DNA from: Porites lobata
Taxonomy: Eukaryota; Cnidaria; Anthozoa; Scleractinia; Poritidae
Length of the DNA stretch: 64,000 nucleotides
Assembly: GCA_942486035.1 (NCBI GenBank)
Contig: CALNXK010000081.1
Span: 1,938,501-2,002,500, forward strand
Direction: 5' to 3'
This document shows positions 37,037 through 49,800 of the stretch, in pieces; position 1 is the first letter of the stretch; every line of letters begins with the position of its first letter. The translations under genes and the position numbers were made by a program. Below the pieces are notes generated by a model. The model did not search any database, was not told the DNA's origin, and worked only from the letters and a program-made list of their open reading frames with translations.

Positions 37037-39673
37037 AACATCTGCAAACACTAACGTATGGGGGCATCATTACTCATTCCTTCATTACTTGTAAACTGCA
37101 CGTTAAGCAGTCTGATAAAGTTCCCCAACCAGTGTTGTAAATTATCCCTGAAAAGCCCTGAGGGGAGTGGATAATATGAATTTACATATTTACAGGCTCA
37201 ATTTTCGTTTGGGTTTGTAAATAATTTTCCGGCGGGCAAGACGAAACGAAAAGAGAGCACAGATTACAGCGATAAAGGGAGAGGGCATGATAGCAGGCTA
37301 CGACGAGGGAACCTTCTCTGTGAAAGCGCGTGAGAAAACCATGGAAACAGTTGATTGACGTCCACGAAAACTCAGGTCAGGTTTCGACAAACAGAAAGAA
37401 CCCTTCTAGTGCGGTGTTAGTGGTAACCGCTGTAAAGCTAACTCTGGTTTGTTAAAGAAAACTGATACTCAAACTATCTCTTTTACCTTGATCAATAAAT
37501 ATGAACTCTCACGTTGAAAATTTTATCATCGACCAACAGCTCTCCTACAGTTTAACGACAATCGACAGAATTCAGCCGACAGAATTTTTGGGGAGTTGTT
37601 CTTCAATTCTGTCGACTAAACGATATCACATCATCATTCTAGATATCAATATCATCACATTATCAGCACCATCTATGGATGCTATGGTCGGAAAACCCGC
37701 GTATCTGCCCTAGGATCGTCTAGGAGAATTCACAAAGATCCTCGATTGAATATTGCGTTCGCTAAAAGCTCTCTTATAGTTGTAAACCTCTGATCAAAAA
37801 TCCAGAATCCCACATTGTAGTTTGACCTGGATTGACTGTGAAATTGAAACATATACATATACTAGCTTAACATCTGAATGAACAGTACCCCACAGAGGAA
37901 TCTAACCTGCCTTATTTTTGCCATAAAACCGAAAAACCAGATGCTAAAAAACAGAAAAACCGGAAACCGCAAAGGACAACAAAAGCGAAAAACTGCGAAA
38001 AACTTAAGGTTTTCAGAGCAAAAACCGAAAAACTGACCTAAAAAAAGGCCAAAACCAAAAATCCCAAAGCCCCCCTCAAGAACCTGAAATCCAGAATTCA
38101 TGACTGTCTTGTATTCCCTTACAAAGAGTACAATCTTAGACAGAAAAAATGAAACAGCCAACCCCTATCCCCCCAAATCCAAGATGCAGCCGCGCGAAGG
38201 GCAAAAACGGGCAATTTTCCCATCTTTGATTTGGGGGGAGGGGAGGTCTAGGTTTTCTATTTATTTTGTCCATAATTGTAGTTGTTATAGTATGGGTGTG
38301 GCCAAGGCTACATTGGAGAACGGTTCAAACTTACCGATTTTCAACTGTTCTGCAGGAGGGGGAATATTACCATCTTCGTACACATTCTTTGGATTATATA
38401 AGCTAAACACCATCGGGTAATAGACCTTCTTTTTTGGCTCCGTATACATGCGACACCGCCGGAGAAATTCAGGCCGGATGGTTATGTCCACATCGCAAAA
38501 GAACAACAAAACATTGCTGGGCTTACTGCTCCAATACAGAACTCCGTCGTGTAAAGCCCTACCACGAGAAAAAGGCTTATCTCGCATTATGAGTTGATAT
38601 TTTTTAAAACCGTACGTCGCCTCGAGGTCTTTTAGAGTAGATTTTACTTTCTTGAAGTCTGAAGCGCCGTACAACACTACCGTAAGGAAAACATGCTTGT
38701 CGCGTTTTATGCACACCTCCACGAATGTGTCTATAAACTGCTGAAATCTCTCGAGTCTGCCAGACAATGGCAGAATCAGGTTGATAAGTTCCTTGGGATT
38801 CCTGCTATCATTTGGGATTGCAACTGGCTGAAGACGTCCCAGCGGACGAATGAGACGTATTGATATGTATTTATTTGATTTCGAGTCTTTGAAGTAGAGT
38901 TCATAATCAATTCCCGCGTTAATGTCGATTCTGTAAACTCCATCCACGACATTGTCGCGACTTACACGATAGGACGTGTTTGTGTTTATAAAGTTAATCG
39001 CGATGTCCTGAGCTTCTATGAAATGTTTCTTGCTTGACTTTACTCTCCCCTTTTTTTGTCCGCCGTGAAAAATGTAATCCTTTGGTCTCACGAGCGACGC
39101 GTACTCAAAAACGTGCGCTTTGGCGAAACTTTGAAACGGAACGCGTTCCGACACTTGAATATCGCGCACACTCGCTAGGAATTTGCTGTTCGAGCTTGAT
39201 TGATCTTTCACGAGTTCTGAGTTTTGATCACTTCTTCCGCTGTTTTCTGCCAGAGCTTTGCTTTCCACTTCAGTCAATAGTTCGGCGTTTTGAATCTTTA
39301 AGTGTCCAACCTCCTTTTTAAATTTCTCCGCCTGTGATTTCTCTTTTTGTAATTGAGCAGTTAACCGCTGGATCAGCTCGTCCTTTTGATTCATGTGCGA
39401 TTTTAATCTCTTGACTTCTTTCTTTAAGAGAAAACTTGGCCGTTCCATGTCGACCTCCCGTTTCTTCATTCGCTCTTCAGATTCTCTTCTTGCCACTTCG
39501 TCTTTTTTCGCCAACGGTTCCACATGGTTTAATCTAATTGCTTCATCCGGCCGTGTTTCTTGCCGTTTTACCAGCTTTTCGCTATGGCTATAAATCTGGT
39601 AAATTAAAATTACTGTAAGAACCAGTAGCGAATACAACGCCAGTCTTTGAAGTCGAACAGAAAACATCATCAT
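36195..39673 (-). CDS. CSGALNACT: Chondroitin sulfate N-acetylgalactosaminyltransferase (CHGN family)
   Basis: A Golgi type II enzyme that adds beta-1,4-GalNAc from UDP-GalNAc to start or extend chondroitin chains. Exons on the minus strand: 39673-38335, 36799-36643, 36396-36195; together 1,698 nt, 565 aa. The three junctions keep frame (QLKI-G-RLHGFWR; PSI-R-IIRAPDRDLFHHFHEK). Residues 11-28 are the membrane anchor (LALYSLLVLTVILIYQIY) after a short cytoplasmic tail; residues about 60-130 are a Lys/Glu-rich coiled-coil stem. The catalytic half has INLILPLSGRLERFQQF, FSRGRALHDG, the metal-binding DVD at 394-396 (LLFFCDVDITIRPEF), GFGMTCQYRSDYLQVGGFD and GWGSEDSGLYHKYL. The end, LFHHFHEKKCDPALTTEQYQ and CLGSKASAEGTHTQIA, matches the C-terminus of vertebrate CSGALNACT1/2 (about 530-540 aa). 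MMMF gives alternative starts; the first is used here. Confidence 0.95.
36930..37100 (+). mobile_element. tRNA-derived SINE in the transferase intron
   Basis: CTCAGTTGGGAGAGCGCATG as box A region and GTAGGTTCAAACCC as box B, followed by CCAACACTCAGGGTCTTTAA. The anticodon arm is not intact, so it is not a tRNA gene. Confidence 0.6.
37880..38060. repeat. Degenerate ACCGAAAAAC simple repeat
   Basis: Many imperfect copies of (A)CCGAAAAAC occur over about 180 bp (AAACCGAAAAACCAGATG; AAAACCGAAAAACTGACC). It is in the first intron of the transferase and is strongly purine-skewed. Confidence 0.6.
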
Positions 39674-42600
39674 TGTTACAAAACGTAGTCATCTTCGTTT
39701 CAAAAATCCCATATTGCTGCTTCCTTCCTAGGGTTGTTAAAGCTTCCTTGAAATAAATTCTACCAGCTAGCAAGAAGATACAGCGAAACACGAACAGGTC
39801 CTTCTGGCCGGTACCTGTATTCTAGTCGATAAAGATCTCCTATGACGCTTTCTTAAATTATTACATGCATAATATCTGTATTTTCTTGTTAGAAGAAACT
39901 ATTTTAATTCTGCTTCTCGGAGTAAAAATATCTCTAAGCAAAAATAATCCGACGCATACTCAACCCCCATTATTTTTAGTTTCAGTCACCCATACTATTT
40001 CCACCTCCGAAGTGTTTGTAAAAAAGTTTTAACTGAAACTGAAGTTCGGATAAGTCAAATAACGTCTCGGGGGAAACGCTATATAAAAAGGTTATCTTGG
40101 AAACGTATCAGGAGAGGTTTGTGATATTTTTCTGTAGTTAAGAATGGATTGCTTTCAATATTCTGCAATACTATGTCCGCGGAGCACGGTTTAGCCTAAA
40201 TGTTGCATTTTTTATCAGTTTGCAAATGAAACTAATTTTTTTATCAGTTTGCAAATGAAACTAATAAAAAGTAATTACACTTAAATAACTGGAGGAAAAA
40301 CAAACTAAGACTTGATTTGTTTCAAAACATGGTTATTAATGATACTGTTAGAAAGTAAAACGGAACAGATCGTAAGAAACATTCCGGTATAAAAAAACGA
40401 TTTTTCCGGAATATTAAGAGTTGTTTTCTACCTTTAGACAAGAAATGATGATTGAGATTCTCAGCTCTACATCCTTGATTGTGAACTTATATATCCTATT
40501 TCTTTATGTAGTAGAAGCTAAATAAATTTTGCCAAGAGATCATTCTCTCTTGATTTTGCACATGTTGATATGCTTAAGTTCTTTTCCTCGTGCGATTTAA
40601 TTTAAACTTTACCGTAGTTTCTAACAAATGAATCTTAGGCAGATGAAAGGGTAATTATCTTGTGTGTTTGGAATTCTCTTTTCATGACAGCAGTTACTAC
40701 ACTGCTTTCAGTTTGAGTCCTAATTCAAGTGTGTTTTGTTGCAAAAAAAGAGGGAAAAATTATAAATTTTAAAAACTACACTACCCCTTGGAACAAGATT
40801 ATGGTTTAAAAAAGATTAGCTAAGTTCAGAAAATAAATCTTGAAGTTTGCACGTTTTGACAAGGACTACATCTGGCTAAATATGCTTCCAAGGGAATGTA
40901 TAAAGTCAGGAAAATGGTGACATTTCTATTTTTGCCTTTCCTTTGGCCACGATGATCAGTTTTTTCCATACAGTTGCATGTCATTTTTTACACTTTTGAA
41001 CATCAACCTGCCAGGTTAGTTTGTGTATGTATAAAAATGTAGTTAATGAAATCAAACCCTCTCAACTTAAAAATTACCTTGTACTAATGGCTATGCAAAA
41101 CACCAAAGGATGTCTTGGGAAAAAATGTAAAATGATTATTAAGATAATATTATTAATTTTGTAGTCAACAATAACAGTTAGAAACTTGTGTTGAGGCAGG
41201 CAAAAACATTTTTCAGAGACCATAGACCTTCACTGACTTTGCTGTTAAAACAAGTGGTAAAAGGGTATTAAAATGTGAGATCACCTCCCTGGGCTTGCAC
41301 TGAAAGAGAGTATGGGTAGTGGGACACATTGTTCATTTCCCCCACCCTTTTTATGCCAAGAGACCTGATTTTATAACCATGATTCACTTCAGTTAGCATA
41401 CAGAATTAAGTTAGCTTTTAAAGTTAGAAAGATGGAAAGACTTGGGGAAAAAATTGGTGGTACCACAAACGTAACTACAGACTGCTCTTCATCAACCCTC
41501 ACAGCCCAAACAGACACCCTGTTCAAAACTCTAAAGGGTGAAATGGTCACCACCCTGACTCAGCAGCACATACCCATCTAGGCCAAATAAGCCAAGGGTA
41601 GTATGTAGAAAGAACTGCTGAAGGGATTGGGCTCAAGGGACAATAACTTCTTTTGATGGTTGATAAAAAGTCAATTTTACCTTGTTTATTTTACTTGTAA
41701 ATCAGATTCATAACTTACAGAAACTATTGAAGTTGTGCATTTTTCAAGGTCCTTCTGATTCTCTTTATAAACTTTGCAAAACATTCAATTTTCTTTTTTC
41801 TGTTTCTTGTACTTCAGTCCTTTGAGGGATTTTCTCAATGTATACTGAGCATACCCCTTTTTGTACAAAAAATTTCAAGGAAGTACTTAAAACCGAAGTC
41901 ACTATCTAATATAAAATTACTACATACGGTATTGCTGTTGGAGCTATTTATTGATTATCACTCAAACGATATTCCAGTGAAGGTTTTGAAGATTCAGTAA
42001 GCCCTTCCCTGCAGCCTTTTGATATTAAAAATAGCTTATACTGACAGACCCAGTATATGTGAAGCAAAGTGATTGGAACATTTAACCTGGCTTTTACTAA
42101 ATTAGCCCTGTATTCTGTATTTACGCCCACAAATATTTGTTGTCGCTCCCGGTGTACAAAAAAACTTCCGAACAGCGAAGTACAAAATAGGTTTAATGAA
42201 CATTCCCCTATGACTGTTGAAAGACTCGTACTATAATGAGCTCGTAGCATATGTTTAGGATAAGGCAGAGAGTTCTTAATACCACCGTAGGTGAAAAAAT
42301 ATATAAGAGATGGAGCAGACTGCCCTGAGGCTGGTCGCTCGAAAATTCACGAAGCTTATAAATAACTGAACTTGCCAAGGTGCCGAATCACGATGAGCGA
42401 AGTCACTCATGAACTGTTCATACATCACGCCTCCTGATGTCCAAAAATTTCATGAAAAAAGTTCATGAAAACCTTTTCTTGATGTTTGAACGCCGTAAAA
42501 CGTAAAACCGAGCAAAAACTCATCATCTTTCCATGTCCTCATTCTCCGCCATATTTGTTTTGAAGGAAAATTGGTACTCAGTCTCACTCGGCCAAATTTC

Positions 42601-43084
42601 TTAACTGGGGCGATCATGTAAACTCGGTTCCAGACCTCACTGCCAGCCCCCCCTGGCCATGTCCTCTTTTTCTAACCTAATTAAATTGCATACTAAAATT
42701 GACACCGAAAATTAAGAACTAAAATTTAAATACGGCCCAAAGCTAACCTAATTAAATTGCATACTTGCATGTCACTCACGAGTTACACCTGATTCAAAAT
42801 TGACAGAAATGATCTAATAGATAGGGCTTTAAACTGCTTAATGAAGGTGCGTGCATACTGTTCGAGGGAATACTATTCCAGTCTGTTTTGTAGCGATTGA
42901 AAAATGAAAATTTAAAGTAATTTGCACGTGTCTTCTTAGGTCTTATCAAGGTCGTATCAAGGTACATTTGTCTTATCTTAAAATTATATGGTTCCTACGC
43001 GTTTTCGCTAATACATTAAAATCAAAAAATATATGAGGATCTATGTCACAGTGTCCGAAAATAATCTTGTATCATTATTTTTAT
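39674..43084. other. Intergenic, upstream of the transferase; no gene seen
   Basis: No supported exon. A 27-bp tandem duplication lies at about 40212-40264 (TTTTTTATCAGTTTGCAAAT units), and TCTAACCTAATTAAATTGCA occurs twice, at about 42672 and 42742. The first few hundred bases should hold the transferase promoter; no TATA box was obvious. Confidence 0.5.
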
Positions 43085-43662
43085 TATTTTTTTTATTCAA
43101 GACATTTATTACTCTAATTACAAAGAACTAATTACAAAAAAAAAAACAGGCACAATTATTTTACAAAGAGTTAAAATTAGCTTTCTCAATGGTTCTATAT
43201 TGTCGAGATTGAACAAGAGATCTTTAATGATAGATAATATCCCCGAGTCATAATAGGATTTGTAAAAGACTGGTTTTCCATCTATTCTTATATCTTTGTT
43301 ATTCCAAATTATACAGTGCCGTTCTTTGTCAGCTAAAAAGAGATTTCGAAATTCTAACCAACATTCTAAGAGTTCTCTGTAGAAAGATCGTTCATTGCGT
43401 AATTGCATTTAAAAATTAAAAGACCATCAACATTACGTAGGAGATGTAACAAGTAGAATTTCCACGTACTTTCGTCATCGCTGAAAATACGTTTTAGCCA
43501 AGCTAGTCGTACAACTTTGACCAAGCTTTCAACATCTGTCATTTTTATGCCACCTTCTTCATAACTGTTTATTGAATAGAGCCTCGTTACTTTATCCTTT
43601 CCATTCCATAGAAAGGAGAAAATCATACTATTCACTTGTTTGATGATTCTACTTGTACATCT
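43085..43662 (-). pseudogene. 3' part of a LINE reverse transcriptase ORF (L1/Tx1-like)
   Basis: The minus-strand translation reads MIFSFLWNGKDKVTRLYSIN, SYEEGGIKMTDVESLVKV and RLAWLKRIFSDDESTWKF, the C-terminal region downstream of the RT fingers in L1/Tx1-type elements. The frame breaks near 43390 between NVDGLLIF and ELLECWLEFRNLFLADKERH. The 3' end is an A/T-rich tail near 43085. Confidence 0.7.
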
Positions 43663-44595
43663 GCACTAAGCAGATAAACTTCCTTCGTAACTCAAGCGAA
43701 GGCCATTTCAGGACCCCAAGTCTTTCCTGATATTCTTTCTCAGATCCGCAAATGACTCGAGTGGCTCGCCTCTGTATACTCATACTTTTGACTTATTTGC
43801 TTCACTAAATACGGATTCCAGGATCTTACCACCATATTCCAAAGTTGGAAGCACTAAGGTCTTGTGTGCTGTTGAGACTCCTTCAGAATTGTTTGGACCA
43901 AAGGTTCGCCTTATCAAATCTAGAACCTTATTAGCTTTAGCACAGAAATAGTTTATATGGTAATCCCAAGACAGGGAAGATTCCAGCCAGACATCAACGT
44001 GCTTGTGGTGATTCACTGCTGATAAGGGTTTGTCAGACAACCAGTACTCATGATGATATGGATCCTTGGATCTCGATAGGTGTAGGACCTTGGACTTTTC
44101 CGACTTCAGAGTAACAAGCCAAGAGTTACACCAGTCATAGGCACTTTGGAGTTCAGTTGAAGATCTTCACAATCCGACTCTGAAGTAACTTTCCGATGAA
44201 GAATACTGTCGTCAGCAAAGAGTCCACAGTTACACTTAACTGCTAAAGGAAAGTCATTAATATAAACAAGAAAGAGCAAGGGTCCCAAAATAATTCCTTG
44301 AGGCACGCCAGATGTTACCTCAGACCAGCCGGAAGAATGGCCATCAATTACTTCTCTTTGTCTTCTTGTAGTCAAGAAATCTAAAATCCATTTCAATAAT
44401 TGACCCTTGATCCCACAGACTTTATCGAACGCTTTTGCGAAGTCTAGAAAAATTGCAGCCACAGAGCCACGCTAATCAAGAATACAAAGCCACTCATGGA
44501 CAAAATGGAGCAGCTGAGTTACTCATGAGCGAAGTGGTCTGAAGCCATGTTGATTATCACATAATAACTTATTATCAGACAGAAAGTATTCTGTA
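43663..44595 (-). pseudogene. LINE reverse transcriptase fragment (CR1/L2/Jockey-like)
   Basis: The minus-strand translation has NQHGFRPLRS (with a stop codon soon after), IFLDFAKAFDKVCG, SGVPQGIILGPLLFLVYIND, GLFADDSILHRK (catalytic FADD in place of YADD), TLVLPTLEYGG and QRRATRVICGSEKEYQERLG with KFICLVQMYK. Stops near 44470 and frame changes near 44100 and 43785 show decay. It is truncated on both sides: the 5' side by a foldback at 44591 and the 3' side by another LINE fragment. Confidence 0.75.
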
Positions 44596-44730
44596 GTATG
44601 CGAGTTTTAACAAAAACGCCGGGTAGTTTGAAACAGAACGTGTAATCAACAAATAAAGATATTTGTTGATTACACTTTCTGTTTCACCAACAGACTACCG
44701 GGCGTTTTTGTTAAAACTCGCATACTACAG
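44591..44730. mobile_element. Foldback element, near-perfect 140-bp palindrome
   Basis: CTGTAGTATGCGAGTTTTAA is mirrored exactly by TTAAAACTCGCATACTACAG; inner parts CAAAAACGCC..GGTAGT and GTGTAATCAACAAATA are also mirrored. The loop is only a few bases (around 44660). Confidence 0.85.
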
Positions 44731-45050
44731 ACTTGAATACTTGCAAACTTTTAAATTTCATGGTGATTATTTGTTTTCGAGAATTTCTGAAGTCGGCTGG
44801 CCCCGAATCGGAAAGTCGTTCCTAGCTGTCCTTTTGGACAAACTCTTTTTTGGACGATATGATTTAGGAACAACCATTTCTCACTGGAAGGAGATTCTCG
44901 CTCCGGTGTGAATCGCCCCGACACGACAATTTTTGTGGCGGTATCATGCGTTAAGTGAATAAAGAGCCATGAAATGTAACTGGAGTGAACACGCGCCGGT
45001 ACGAAGTCGCCCCAGTATCATGTAAACACCTTCAAACTGTTAATAGCGAT

Positions 45051-45459
45051 ACCGTAAACAATCTAATTAACGCCCACTCTCAAATAAACGCCTCTTATCT
45101 AATAAAAGCCCTCCTTACGCTGGTAAGTTAGTATTAAACGCCCCTCTTTAATAAACGCCCCCCTTGAAAATTGCCCCCAAATACTAGGAAATGGCAAAAT
45201 AGAGCAAAATCAATCAATTTATTAATGTCATTGCTTGATGAACATCAGTTTGTGTATTATGTCATGTTCAGTTTTTAGATAAGCTAACATAAAAACGTTT
45301 TTAGCCGAAAGCATACTGTATACAGTTATGTTGAGTTCGTAAAAATAAGTTACGAGAATAAACGCCTCTCTCTTTTAAACGCCTCCCATCTATTAAACGC
45401 CCCCACTTGGACCCCTAAAATTAAATAAACGCCCCGGGCGTTTATTAGATCATTTACGG
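45051..45459. mobile_element. MITE with CCGTAAA termini and ACGCCCC modules
   Basis: ACCGTAAACAATCTAATTAA at the left mirrors TTATTAGATCATTTACGGT at the right, with TA on each side. Inside are many AATAAACGCC(C/T)C modules. It is non-coding and probably a Tc1/mariner-type non-autonomous element. Confidence 0.75.
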
Positions 45460-46867
45460 TATTTACAGTGACCGTCTTTACGCCTACACGACAAGTTTTT
45501 TCACACTGTTGCACGTACGTATATACGCGTCTTGACGAACTCTTCAAATTTGTTCAATGCTAGCTATTGTGGTAAACTGCATACTATTTCGCGGCGGTAA
45601 GGACTTTTGTTTATAGGACGGAAAAACTGGAACTCTGACTTGAACTTGGACTAGTTAGCAGTGAGCAATAAAACTAATCAAAACAGAAAAAAGAAATGAT
45701 TAGGTGTAGAAATGAAACATGCTTGGATCAGCTGTGGTGCGTTTTAAAGATTTCAAAAAGAAACAGAGCAGCAACCAATATAAGAAGTGAAACATAACAC
45801 TTTTAAAACAAACTTTCTTTTACTAGTTCTCGTGTAGTGTCCTTTACATTTCCTGTCCCTTAATACGATTATTTTAACATTTCTAAAGATTCATAGATAA
45901 TTGTTTTAATATTAAATACTGTATTTGTAAATGAACATGGCTAGTAGAAACTCTGCTAAAGCGTGTTTTTCAAAAGAAAGCGTTGCATTTTTTTTCTTTC
46001 CTTAACATTACCAGACACGAACGTTTGTTTCTAGTCCTAATTAAGTAGAGGCCTTCAGATTCTAAGAGCAACAAGTACGACTACGAGTACGAGATTTTCT
46101 CAATACTAGCTAAGTAGTGCGCGCGTGTGAACCAGCGTCATTTTGGCGGGAAAACTTGGTAGCCGTCGCCAGCCTACGAGTTTTAGCGAGTAATGCCGGA
46201 AACGAGTTTTCAAATGTTAGAAGTTTTATCACTTTGCGATCGAGAGAGGGCTTAACCTCCTTCAATATAGATAAAAGTGCTATCTTTTCTAATCAAAAAA
46301 GTAAAATGAAGCTTTCCGCGCTGTTAAATCTCGCACGCGTTCTCATCCTCGAATCCAAAGGTCTCTACTATCTGAAAATCGACTACGCCCACTGCAAAAC
46401 AGGCAAAACACTGACTAAGAAAGCTAAAATTGCTTACAACCGTAGAAAAGCGAATTGCATAGTATCTAATTTTCAGGTTTAATGATGGCCTGAGAAAAGA
46501 GCCCAGATTTCTCAACGCCACATCTGGTTTGACATTTCAGCAACATTTTGCGGGGCAAAAAAACAGCGGTGGCGTCGAGGAATGTCGGCTGTTTTTCTCA
46601 GGCTAGTTTGATGAATCAGCGTACTGTCTCGCTGACCTCTCATTCAGAAGTCGATGTTATATCTCAGAAAACCAAAGACAAACTCCAGCTGGTTTTCTGG
46701 AATCAGGATATAATGCAATCGATCAAGCTCCACGGTGGAGCCTTACAGTAAAGTGCAAAAACTTTTATGATGTGCATTAAATAAATCGAAGTTTAAGCTG
46801 CCTACTGATTATGTTTACATTTCTTATGTGAAAAAAGTTTCTTTGTAATCGGCTGGCAATCTGGTAA
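45460..46867. other. Intergenic; repeat copy at 46.06-46.27 kb
   Basis: No supported gene. A second copy of the repeat at 20.1 kb lies here (GTCATTTTGGCGGGAAAAC; GAGAGGGCTTAACCTC). An open frame over 46117-46482 overlaps that repeat and has no homology I recognise. Confidence 0.5.
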
Positions 46868-49800
46868 TCAGGCTCGAAATCGCTGGGGAATGTTCTCCCA
46901 TTTTGCATCATGCAGCCGGTCTCCTTTCTTCATATTTTCTTGCCCCGCGTCTTTTTTTCGGTACTCTTCAATGTAGTTGTCAATGTTCATATGTAGATCC
47001 CTCGCACGAGCCCTCAAAGAAAGCAACTTCTCAAGATCGCTCTCGTGCGGAATGCTCTCGGGATCATCTTTTTGAGGATCTTTTCCTACGAAAACCTTGC
47101 TCGTGTATCTGCTGTCTGGAACATCGCGTCCACGATTCTCACCCATAAAAATCCTTTTCTGAAGGATTTGGGCCTGGCGTGCATACGGTACGTCGTTTTT
47201 GAATTCATTAAGCGCCTCAAATCTCTCACCAAACTGCTTCTTTCTTCCCCGTATGGATCTGTCAGGTGCAGACTCGTGCCCAGATTTCACAGGATCAAAG
47301 CCATTGTATCTGCTATCCCCTTTATTTTCACCCATGAAAATCCTTTTCTGAAGAACTTTCGTTTGAGGCACATCCATTCTTTTATCGGCTTGTTCAAGAG
47401 ACGGCTGTAGTAAAAAGAAGACAAAGAAGGAAAACCGGGTTTTTAGCCTGTTCAAAAGTATTATGAGTCAACTGGGTATGTTTCTCCCCACCGAGGAGCA
47501 ACGCAGTAAATCCAAATTTTTGCTTTGTACTTCCTCACCGCATTCACCTCTCGCTTGCTAAGGCCTGGTTTATATGGAGAAAAGGTCAAGGTGAGATAAT
47601 CAGGGCATGCGCCGGTGCTGTTTTTAGACAATCAGAGCATGCGCAAACGCTGTTGGCTCGGGCAAAGGGGTCAACTCTTTCTCGTATAAAATAAACGCTA
47701 GCCAAGTAGCCTAACAGCGGCGGTCCTTGAATTTGATTGTTTGGATAAGTCGGGAAGATCAAAGGGTCTCTGCTGGCAAGTTACAGGACATTAGTAAAAT
47801 GAGAGACAAATGAGACTTTTCAGATCAGCAGGCAAGTGTCGCTGACGATGAAAGTCAACGCATATAATAGGCAAGTTTCGGGTCCATCTTTCGCTGAGGA
47901 GGTACTCGTAAATCTAACATACGCCGTTTGTTGCGCCACAAAATGTAATGGTAACGCAAAATGTAATAACTTTTGATGCAAAATGTAATAGTATCACAGA
48001 ATGTAGTAACATTAGATGCAAAATGTAATAACTTTGTTAACGCAAAAAGTAATAACTTTTTTTACGTCAAAAGTTGCTTGATCAACCAGAGTTGGCACAT
48101 TACATCTTGTTCAAAGTAAGGATTCTGACTTTGAAGCTGAGATTTAGGAAAACCAAATGGAAATCCAACCGGCCTAGACGTAACAATGGGTTGACTGGAT
48201 AGTCTCCTATTTGCAAACTGTGAAGGTGTATTTCTGATCGAGGTCGAGGCTACCCCAAACTCCCATTATGCCCATAAACATTTTACCGTTGTATTTCAAG
48301 TCATCCATAGCGCAAACGTTATGGCAAGATTTCATAGCCTGCAGATCAGGGTTTTCTTTTCTCTCGCTTCATGCTTGCCTGTCTTGCATTCTAAGATTTT
48401 ATAACTACTTCCTCACGAGTCCGTTTAGGTTTCCGTTTCCTGCCTCCCACGCAGCCGCTCTTTGTCTCGAAAGCAACACTCAAGGTATAAAGCGGCTGCC
48501 AGGCGAACTATACATTTCAGGTTTTGAACGATTACAAAATAGGCGTTGTCTATAAGAGAACTGACGAACGCAAACCGTTTCGATCCCCCAAATGGATAGC
48601 CTGGAAACAGATAAATATATTCCTCAAGGGAACAATGGTAAACGCGTAAAGTAGGGACGGCATAAACTGCTTGTGACCTCCTAGTCATCATTCGAAAGGG
48701 AGGGGTGAGATCGCGCCTGCAAGGACTCTCGTGTACGCGTTCCCTTCAAGTTCTCGTGTGTCGTTTTTCCTCTTTCGCTGTCAACTAATGTTTCTATTAT
48801 TTCATATTTCAATATTAAAATTGCTACTTCAGTTGCGATCAAATTATTGCTTTCCTTGGTAAAAGGACACTTTAAACAAACAGTTGAAAATCATCTCCGG
48901 ATTCTTCTTCTCCTTTTTTTCTTGACAGACAAGATTCCAGTTCCGTTATGTATATAAATAACGGACGCGCGCATATTTTGACTGAGTGTTGCATTATTCA
49001 ACGACGGTAAAGTCCGTTGAAATGTAAAAAAGCTTTCCTGATTTTGAATTTTATGTCTTAAATTTTTTTTCTTCGTGTCGGAGGCAACCTAAACAATGTT
49101 ATCGCTGCAGGCAATTTTTCCGTGAGTCCAGTTCTGTTTTCTCCTTCTTTTACATTTCCGCGGACGTCGTTAGGATTCAGCGTGTAAAAATTAAAAAATG
49201 TACTAAAATGAGAAATACTTTGCTTACGAACAGTTTAGCAACCCTTGTATATTCATCATTTTGGCCGATAGGCAATTGACTACACTTGACATTTTTGAAG
49301 TTAAGTGTCCCTGGCTAACTATAATTATGCAAGAGACGTTAAGAAATATTTTGAAAACTTTATCTAGTGCTTTCGATTTTTTAGCGTCCTTACATTGCCT
49401 TAAGCTACGAGACAGATAGAAATGTTTTTTTATTTTGCAGACGCCCGGTTAAAACTCTTCAATCCCCTGTCGTATGAGTGTTTTGCTCCTTAACGTTTCA
49501 AACGAGATGAGTATAAACAAAAATAGCGTGATTTTGAAAGTAACAAATTGGCCAAACACGTTAAAATTTAAACATATGAACTAAAATATTCATTTGCTAT
49601 TAATTCATTGGCTCTTCGTGTTTTTTGAACCCTATTTAAATGTTTTCTTAATGACGTGAAAATATTTTTCTTGCTTTCCGACCGGTGCTAATGGACTTTT
49701 AAGGGAAAGGATAGGTGACAAAAATCTATTGAGACTTAAGTGTAGATAGAATTTCACATTGACCCACATTTAACATGAATTTTTCCTTCTTTATGAATTA

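Noticed and set aside
46117..46482. 121-aa plus-strand frame
   Set aside because: It overlaps a dispersed repeat also found at 20.1 kb; no homology or splice support.
47405..47455. MNRLKTRFSFFVFFLLQ as signal peptide of the secreted gene
   Set aside because: The bases are the pyrimidine-rich end of an intron (TTTTTACTACAG); a better signal peptide exon with perfect frame lies at 50661-50739.
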